Of a DNA stretch of 8,876 nt, positions 5,699 through 8,876 are shown piece by piece. Position 1 is the stretch's first letter, and every line of letters starts with the position of its first letter. The stretch is from positions 1-8,876 of the forward strand of contig JAGGUS010000204.1 of the NCBI GenBank assembly GCA_021158375.1, written 5' to 3'. The notes under the pieces were generated by a model. It was given only the letters and a program-made list of their open reading frames with translations. It was not told where the DNA came from and ran no database searches. Made by a program: the position numbers and the translations under genes. This stretch comes from Thermoprotei archaeon. Lineage in GTDB: Archaea > Thermoproteota > Thermoprotei > QMSL01 > B3-G16.

Positions 5699-6308
5699 AT
5701 GGAAGCCCCAGAGAGGCATGAATAGTGATTTCTACTGCCTTAACTAGTACGGTAAAGGGCAAGGATGGGACATTAGCTTTAGATACAACATATTCAGAAG
5801 CTTGTGGTATATGTATGAAACCAAACATGGCATTATTCCTCTTGCTAAGAAGGTATGAAGCTATATAGTAAGCGTAATTACACAAGTAGGTTCCTGCTGA
5901 GAATGAAAGAACAGACGGTATCCCATGCCTCCTTAATTCGCCTACTATACGTTTAAGGGGAATATTAGCCATGTATGCAAGTTCTCCATCATCATATATA
6001 GGGGTTATCTCCTTTATGATAGTGCCATCAACATCAGGCTTTTCTGAATAGGCTATGTTCAGAGCTATTGCTTCTACTCTAATGCATGTAGAGTTAGGCG
6101 CTAGACCGATCCCTAGGAATAAAGAGGGATTTGCATCAGCTATGAGACGTTCTAGTGTCACCTTCACTTTTATGTAAGAGACTGGCAACACTCTACCCAA
6201 AACAATATCATTGCCAATACGCTTACCATTGAGTAACTTTGCTATTTCTCCAGATGGATTATGTCTTATGTTACCGAAAGGGCCAAATCCAACTAAGAGG
6301 ATCGTCAC
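5679..6308 (-). CDS. pcp: Pyrrolidone-carboxylate peptidase (pyroglutamyl peptidase I, family C15), 209 residues
   Basis: This cytoplasmic cysteine peptidase removes N-terminal pyroglutamate from peptides. The family signatures are present: GFGPFGNIRHNPS near the N-terminus (7 to 19), the catalytic Glu79 (RVEAIALN), catalytic Cys143 in SAGTYLCNYAYY and catalytic His166 in GFIHIPQ. Length is normal for archaeal members. The start is GTG at 6308. No ribosome binding site precedes it, but a TATA box at 6329 to 6339 (minus strand) is centred about 26 bases upstream, so the transcript probably begins at or next to the start codon (leaderless). The 3' end overlaps the PP-loop gene, making it first in that operon. 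It is divergent from the 5S rRNA gene. Confidence 0.93.
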   Translation of the reverse strand: MTILLVGFGPFGNIRHNPSGEIAKLLNGKRIGNDIVLGRVLPVSYIKVKVTLERLIADANPSLFLGIGLAPNSTCIRVEAIALNIAYSEKPDVDGTIIKEITPIYDDGELAYMANIPLKRIVGELRRHGIPSVLSFSAGTYLCNYAYYIASYLLSKRNNAMFGFIHIPQASEYVVSKANVPSLPFTVLVKAVEITIHASLGLPYGKSVN

Positions 6309-6328
6309 TACTTAATTCGTAATGATTG

Positions 6329-6339
6329 AAATATATAAA
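6329..6339 (-). promoter_or_regulatory. TATA box of the pcp operon (leaderless)
   Basis: TTTATATATTT on the minus strand is centred about 26 bases before the pcp GTG start. With archaeal spacing, transcription would begin at the start codon, which agrees with the absence of a ribosome binding site there. Confidence 0.6.
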
Positions 6340-6365
6340 CGTCATCCCATTTTGAAACGACAAAC

Positions 6366-6373
6366 TTTTAAAT
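6366..6373 (+). promoter_or_regulatory. 5S rRNA promoter (TATA box)
   Basis: An AAAC element followed by TTTTAAAT is centred about 28 bases before the predicted 5' region of 5S rRNA, as expected for an archaeal stable-RNA promoter. It lies about 35 bases from the divergent pcp TATA box. Confidence 0.6.
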
Positions 6374-6400
6374 GCATTAGTTATCAATATTACGGGATGA

Positions 6401-6525
6401 GGGCGGACGGCCATAGGAGGGGGGGCCACACCCGGTCTCATACCGAACCCGGAAGTTAAGCCCCTCTCCGCCGTCGCGAGTACTGAGGTCCGAGAGGCCT
6501 CGGGAAAGCGCGGTGCTGTCCGCCC
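6401..6525 (+). rRNA. 5S ribosomal RNA
   Basis: The ends pair as helix I (GGGCGGAC at 6401 to 6408 with GTCCGCCC at 6518 to 6525). Inside are the hallmark 5S segments: CCACACCCGG, TACCGAACCCGGAAGTTAAGC (6442 to 6460), and the hairpin ending GGGAAAGCGCGGTGCTG. Length of about 125 bases is normal for archaea. It stands alone, with no 16S or 23S nearby, the arrangement known in Crenarchaeota. Its own TATA box lies upstream and a T-rich stretch follows. The ends may extend by a few bases. Confidence 0.95.
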
Positions 6526-6530
6526 AACCA

Positions 6531-6547
6531 CTTTGTATTTTATCTTT
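6531..6547 (+). terminator. T-rich terminator after 5S rRNA
   Basis: CTTTGTATTTTATCTTT directly follows the 5S gene. Archaeal RNA polymerase stops at T tracts without needing a hairpin. The interrupted tract makes this a moderate call. Confidence 0.4.
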
Positions 6548-6615
6548 AGCAAGATCTATAATAACATTCTAGTAAGAATTCTGATCCCTCGGTATTAGTG
6601 ACGGTAATTTAGTTT

Positions 6616-6623
6616 ATAAAAAT
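6616..6623 (-). terminator. Short T tract after tRNA-Trp
   Basis: On the minus strand AATTTTTA follows the CCA end within a few bases and could terminate the tRNA transcript. It is a short tract in AT-rich DNA. Confidence 0.3.
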
Positions 6624-6661
6624 TGGTGGGCCCGCGGGGATTTGAACCCCGGCCAGCGGGT

Positions 6662-6691
6662 GTCTTCTAGCCCCCTATTAGAGAGGCAGAT
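6662..6691 (-). other. tRNA-Trp intron 2 (canonical, position 37/38)
   Basis: Thirty bases are inserted after G37. The loop CTCC (the C from before intron 1 plus TCC) can pair with GAAG near the intron 3' end at three of four positions, with bulges AG|A and AC|A. An internal hairpin GCCTC/GGGGC closes the intron. The central helix works best after intron 1 has been removed, which suggests ordered splicing. Confidence 0.65.
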
Positions 6692-6696
6692 CTGGA

Positions 6697-6714
6697 GTGC
6701 GGGGTTATAGCCCT
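6697..6714 (-). other. tRNA-Trp intron 1 (non-canonical, position 32/33)
   Basis: The 18-base insert has a full bulge-helix-bulge signal: exon GCGG pairs with intron CCGC, with bulges GC|A and AC|T that are cut after their second base by the archaeal splicing endonuclease. An equivalent frame shifted by one base gives the same mature product, because a C precedes each cut. Confidence 0.75.
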
Positions 6715-6777
6715 GCCCGCCATCCTGCCTGGCTAGACTACGGGCCCTTAATCCCAAATATTCTATTCCTATGGGGG

Positions 6778-6789
6778 GTTTTAACTTTT
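6778..6789 (-). promoter_or_regulatory. tRNA-Trp promoter (TATA box)
   Basis: AAAAGTTAAAAC on the minus strand lies about 34 bases before the first tRNA base, allowing a leader of a few bases. It closely resembles the AAAAAGTTATAAC element of tRNA-Val. Confidence 0.5.
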
Positions 6790-6818
6790 CCTTCCTTAAT
6801 AGATTATTAAGAATTAGA

Positions 6819-6826
6819 CTTAAATT
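6819..6826 (+). promoter_or_regulatory. Likely TATA box of the DUF763 gene
   Basis: CTTAAATT lies about 46 bases before the ATG at 6869, leaving room for a transcript start near 6848 and the GGTG ribosome binding site at 6857 to 6860. Position supports it; the match is only moderate. Confidence 0.4.
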
Positions 6827-6868
6827 CCGCTTAATCGTTTCTCGTACAGGATAAATGGTGTAGAATAA

Positions 6869-8005
6869 ATGTCATTTATTGAACTGCCCCTTCATGGTGG
6901 TCGTGCACCTAAGTGGTTATTCAATAGGATGGTTCGTATTGGAACTAAAATAGTCGACATAATAGTTGACGAATATGGAGAGAAGGAGTTAATAAGGAGA
7001 ATAGGACATCCGTTATGGTTTCATGCGCTTGCTCTCGTCCTTGGTTATGATTGGGATAGTAGTGGTGTAACTACTGTCACTACAGCAGTGCTTAAGAAAT
7101 GCATTAAAGAACTTAATCTTGATATAGTCGTAGCCGGCGGTAAAGGGAAGGCAGCCCTTAACGTACCATTGGAACTCGAAGAGGAAGGAGATAAATTAAA
7201 CTTCGCTACAAATACAATTGAGGCTCTTAAGAAACTCAGCAGGATAGCGGCTAAAGTCGATACTACGCTGATACAGGCAGGCTATCCGCTATATCATCAG
7301 GCAGTTTTCTGTACTAGGAAAGGAGAATGGTGCATAGTTCAACAGGGGATGAACGTAAATACTAAGCTTGCAAGAAGATATCATTGGACGTGGGCTTCGC
7401 TAAATACAATAGAGGAAAATCCCCACAGCGGACTATTAGGTTATAGAGTTCATGAAAACGTGTTAAACTTGGTCAGTCCTATTTCAAGGAATGCAAGAAA
7501 GACGATATTAGATTTGGTAAGAGAAAATCCGAGGAGAATAAAACGCATGTTATATGAAGCATGTACTCCTACTAGGGGAACAATATTAGAATGGCTAGGG
7601 ATTAAGAGCCAAGGGAAGTTTAAAGAAGCAGGAGAAAGATATAGATTAGATCCGCGAAAGGTTAACTGGAAGATCCTTGAGAGGACCTACCAATTACAAC
7701 CAAGAGATTATGAGGAGCTGTTAATGATAAGGGGACTTGGGCCGACAACAGTTAGAGCATTAGCGCTAATAGCGGAGATAATCTACGGAGATGAAGTTGA
7801 TTGGAAGGATCCATTACGTTACAGCTATGCATTTGGAGGTAAGGATGGCATACCATATCCTGTTGACGTGAAATTAATGGACGAAATAGACGAAATGCTA
7901 AGCAAAGCAGTGTTCGATAAGAAGAAAAGGGAGCAACTACTGAAGAAGATTAAAGGAATCCTAAGGAGGGGCAATAAAGTATATTATCTCGTGAAGTTTT
8001 ATTAA
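6869..8005 (+). CDS. DUF763 family protein with helix-hairpin-helix-like segment, 378 residues
   Basis: The N-terminus (ELPLHGGRAPKWLFNRMV, residues 5 to 22) and following blocks (HPLWFHALALVLGYDWDSSGVTT at about 47 to 69, QAGYPLYHQAVF, ARRYHWTW, ENPHSGLLG) are characteristic of the DUF763 family, which is widespread in archaea and present in some bacteria and has no established function to my knowledge. Residues about 283 to 301 (ELLMIRGLGPTTVRALALI) fit a helix-hairpin-helix, a non-specific DNA-binding element, so a DNA repair or processing role is a reasonable inference. Length is near normal for the family. The ATG at 6869 has GGTG eight bases upstream and the family's expected N-terminus, so the start is firm. 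It sits alone between tRNA-Trp and tRNA-Thr. Confidence 0.9.
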   Translation: MSFIELPLHGGRAPKWLFNRMVRIGTKIVDIIVDEYGEKELIRRIGHPLWFHALALVLGYDWDSSGVTTVTTAVLKKCIKELNLDIVVAGGKGKAALNVPLELEEEGDKLNFATNTIEALKKLSRIAAKVDTTLIQAGYPLYHQAVFCTRKGEWCIVQQGMNVNTKLARRYHWTWASLNTIEENPHSGLLGYRVHENVLNLVSPISRNARKTILDLVRENPRRIKRMLYEACTPTRGTILEWLGIKSQGKFKEAGERYRLDPRKVNWKILERTYQLQPRDYEELLMIRGLGPTTVRALALIAEIIYGDEVDWKDPLRYSYAFGGKDGIPYPVDVKLMDEIDEMLSKAVFDKKKREQLLKKIKGILRRGNKVYYLVKFY

Positions 8006-8010
8006 GCGGG

Positions 8011-8020
8011 CAAAATTTAA
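8011..8020 (+). promoter_or_regulatory. Likely tRNA-Thr promoter
   Basis: CAAAATTTAA just after the DUF763 stop codon lies about 36 bases before the tRNA and could act as a BRE/TATA element with a leader of roughly ten bases. The tRNA could also be co-transcribed with DUF763. Confidence 0.4.
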
Positions 8021-8053
8021 GTTCTGATAAAAATAATAGTAAACTCACAGAAA

Positions 8054-8150
8054 GCCCCGGTAGCTCAGCTAGGTAGAGCGCGGGCCTCGTAAGGCTAGGA
8101 GTTTCCGTGAAAGCCCGTGGTCCCGGGTTCGAATCCCGGCCGGGGCTCCA
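8054..8150 (+). tRNA. tRNA-Thr (anticodon CGT) with one intron, encoded CCA end
   Basis: Acceptor GCCCCGG pairs with CCGGGGC, D stem GCTC/GAGC, anticodon stem CGGGC/GCCCG, T stem CCGGG/CCCGG, discriminator T at 8147 (usual for archaeal threonine) and encoded CCA at 8148 to 8150. The loop begins CTCGTA, giving anticodon CGT for ACG codons. About 20 bases (8092 to 8111) are inserted after A37, the canonical intron place; removing them gives loop CTCGTAA and a 74-base body. Runs of A at both junctions allow a shift of a base without changing the product. Confidence 0.93.
8092..8111 (+). other. tRNA-Thr intron (canonical, position 37/38)
   Basis: The insert is about 20 bases. CTCG of the loop faces CGTG in the intron, with three of four pairs and three-base bulges at both cuts (TA|A and AA|A), a slightly relaxed bulge-helix-bulge. 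Confidence 0.75.
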
Positions 8151-8171
8151 CTTTTTAATTATCCTTTTATT
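8151..8171 (+). terminator. T-rich terminator after tRNA-Thr
   Basis: A TTTTT run immediately follows the encoded CCA and a second TTTT run lies ten bases on, a typical archaeal stop signal. Confidence 0.45.
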
Positions 8172-8235
8172 AGAGTCCAGTAAACGGATGATTATCAAAA
8201 GAACAATCTTAATGACATAGAATACGTATAGAACG

Positions 8236-8330
8236 TGGTGGGGCCGCCGGGATTTGAACCCGGGATCACGGGGACCCAAACCCCGCAGCCATCTGAGGCT
8301 ACACGTCCTTCCAGGCTAGCCGACGGCCCC
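8236..8330 (-). tRNA. tRNA-Pro (anticodon TGG) with a D-arm intron, encoded CCA end
   Basis: On the minus strand acceptor GGGGCCG (from 8330) pairs with CGGCCCC, the anticodon stem CGGGG/CCCCG encloses TTTGGGT (anticodon TGG) without interruption, and T stem CCGGG/CCCGG, discriminator A (8239) and encoded CCA (8238 to 8236) follow. The D region is 18 bases too long. Removing 8291 to 8308 joins D loop AGCCTGGAA to GGCT, which pairs with GGCT at positions 10 to 13 through two Watson-Crick and two G-U pairs, giving a 74-base body. Without removal the alternative D stem GGCT/GGAC has a G-A mismatch and 18 spare bases follow it. Confidence 0.9.
8291..8308 (-). other. tRNA-Pro intron (non-canonical, D arm, position 21/22)
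   Basis: CTGG of the D loop pairs with TCAG of the intron to form a four-base central helix (one G-U pair), with bulges AA|G and AT|G. The outer helix AGC/GCT continues it, extended by a U-G pair. This is a good bulge-helix-bulge with a weak inner helix, and it fixes the cut sites among several equivalent frames. Confidence 0.7.
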
Positions 8331-8353
8331 CTAATGTTCATATTGACTACTAA

Positions 8354-8364
8354 GGTATATAAAC
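8354..8364 (-). promoter_or_regulatory. tRNA-Pro promoter (TATA box)
   Basis: GTTTATATACC on the minus strand is centred about 29 bases before the first tRNA base, an ideal archaeal TATA position. Confidence 0.6.
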
Positions 8365-8390
8365 TTACACTTGATATACTAGGGTAAGAT

Positions 8391-8398
8391 ACTTATAA
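8391..8398 (+). promoter_or_regulatory. Likely TATA box of the DHH phosphoesterase gene
   Basis: ACTTATAA lies about 53 bases before the ATG at 8448, placing the transcript start near 8420, just upstream of the GGTGGT ribosome binding site at 8435 to 8440. Confidence 0.45.
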
Positions 8399-8447
8399 TA
8401 ATTAACGCCCTGTAGGCTTAATAGATGTAGATGTGGTGGTGTTAACA

Positions 8448-8876
8448 ATGGCTTTCATATTTGATCTAAGGTTTTATTCTGCATTACTAGCGAAGGTTAG
8501 AAGAAGGCCTTTATGCCTATCACATTCGCAGGATGTAGACGGAATAGTATCAGCAGTTCTTTATTTAATCAAGAAGCCAAATGCAGTAGTCGTGTTAGCT
8601 AGACCGCATGAAGTCACTAAAGGATGGTTCTCTTGGTTTACATGGGATTTCGTAGCAGATCTTCCATGTCCTAGAAGAGCCAAGATCAGAGTTGATCATC
8701 ACAAGAGTAACCCGCCTTGCGCCGATACGGAGTACTACGATCCTAATGCTCCATGTGCCGCTATATTAGCGTTAAAGGCATTAGGACTTAAAGGAAATCG
8801 GCTAGCAGAGAAATTAGTTAAGATGGCTATTGAAGCGGATACAGCAAATATAGTCAGCACTGAAACTTGGGATCTA
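8448..8876 (+). CDS. DHH-family phosphoesterase (RecJ-like), N-terminal 143 residues; runs off the right edge
   Basis: This is a predicted manganese-dependent phosphodiesterase of the DHH superfamily. Two metal-binding motifs are visible: SHSQDVDGIVSAV (about residues 25 to 37, the first aspartates) and VDHHKS (about 84 to 89, the DHH motif). The later motifs lie beyond the window, so it cannot be told whether this is a nanoRNase-like, RecJ-like/GAN or other member. A likely additional segment, DPNAPCAAILALKALGL, follows the DHH motif as in relatives where it precedes the third motif. The ATG at 8448 has GGTGGT seven bases upstream, so the start is firm. It is separate from tRNA-Pro, which is transcribed away from it. 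Confidence 0.88.
   Translation, partial: MAFIFDLRFYSALLAKVRRRPLCLSHSQDVDGIVSAVLYLIKKPNAVVVLARPHEVTKGWFSWFTWDFVADLPCPRRAKIRVDHHKSNPPCADTEYYDPNAPCAAILALKALGLKGNRLAEKLVKMAIEADTANIVSTETWDL

Larger units (their letters stand above)
6624..6747 (-). tRNA. tRNA-Trp (anticodon CCA) with two introns, encoded CCA end
   Basis: On the minus strand acceptor GGGCCCG (from 6747) pairs with CGGGCCC, followed by D stem GTCT/GGAT, T stem CGGGG/CCCCG and discriminator A at 6627; CCA is encoded at 6626 to 6624. The anticodon stem GCGGG/CCCGC encloses 55 bases instead of 7. Removing an 18-base intron between tRNA positions 32 and 33 (6697 to 6714) and a 30-base intron between 37 and 38 (6662 to 6691) leaves the loop CTCCAGA and a normal 73-base tRNA. 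The first intron has a bulge-helix-bulge with central helix GCGG/CCGC and three-base bulges. The second has three of four central pairs. Readings as Gly or Pro did not give a proper loop. Confidence 0.85.

Noticed and set aside
6271..6552. 93-residue minus-strand open frame over the 5S rRNA gene
   Set aside because: It is antisense to a clear 5S rRNA and overlaps the pcp start and promoter; the translation is an artefact of GC-rich RNA sequence.
6624..6747. Reading the intron-bearing tRNA as tRNA-Gly(GCC) or with a TAT-type anticodon
   Set aside because: A Gly reading needs T at position 37 or an eight-base loop, and CTATAA lacks a proper T33-anticodon frame. Only the Trp reading gives a seven-base loop with paired stem and splice signals.
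7950..8279. 109-residue minus-strand open frame
   Set aside because: Its translation contains GPRDPGFKSRRPHH and PGRDSNPGP, well-known artefacts of translating tRNA genes; it crosses tRNA-Thr and parts of tRNA-Pro and DUF763.
1..8876. CRISPR array, insertion sequence or long tandem repeat
   Set aside because: No regularly spaced direct repeats, terminal inverted repeats with transposase, or tandem units were seen.

Overview
The window looks like a chromosomal stretch of a hyperthermophilic archaeon of the phylum Thermoproteota (Crenarchaeota). The evidence is a lone 5S rRNA gene not linked to 16S/23S, tRNA genes with encoded CCA and with both canonical and non-canonical bulge-helix-bulge introns, TATA-box promoters about 27 bases upstream of RNA genes, TTG/GTG starts backed by GGTG/GAGG ribosome binding sites, archaeal families (DUF1512, DUF763), and a crenarchaeal-type tyrosine integrase next to a tRNA. 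Protein genes are AT-rich and the RNA genes are GC-rich. The exact order or genus cannot be read from the sequence.

Region 1 (1 to about 2720) reads as one end of an integrated genetic element. It holds a minus-strand operon of three overlapping small genes (a ribbon-helix-helix regulator, a 62-residue protein perhaps of AbrB-like fold, and a third gene running off the left edge). A divergent winged-helix protein gene follows, then an intact 425-residue tyrosine recombinase. The recombinase gene lies beside the 3' end of a tRNA-Val(TAC) gene, the usual layout when an element integrates into a tRNA without splitting its integrase (pNOB8-like). The other attachment site would lie left of the window.

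Region 2 (2723 to 6308, minus strand) is host-like. After tRNA-Val comes a probable operon read from right to left: pyroglutamyl peptidase I, a PAPS-reductase-like PP-loop protein with a possible PUA-like middle section, the membrane-anchored DUF1512 protein, and a small two-helix membrane protein with a four-cysteine tail. Overlapping or closely spaced reading frames suggest coupled expression.

Region 3 (6309 to 8400) is an RNA gene cluster around one DUF763 protein gene: 5S rRNA (+), tRNA-Trp(CCA) (-), DUF763 (+), tRNA-Thr(CGT) (+) and tRNA-Pro(TGG) (-). Three of the four tRNAs in the window need splicing. Trp has two introns (18 nt at 32/33, 30 nt at 37/38), Thr has about 20 nt at 37/38, and Pro has 18 nt in the D arm at 21/22.

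Region 4 (8448 to the right edge) is the start of a DHH-family phosphoesterase gene.

No CRISPR array, insertion sequence or replication origin was seen. The items most worth follow-up are the element boundary and its regulatory DNA, the non-canonical tRNA introns, and the PP-loop/DUF1512 operon of unknown function.
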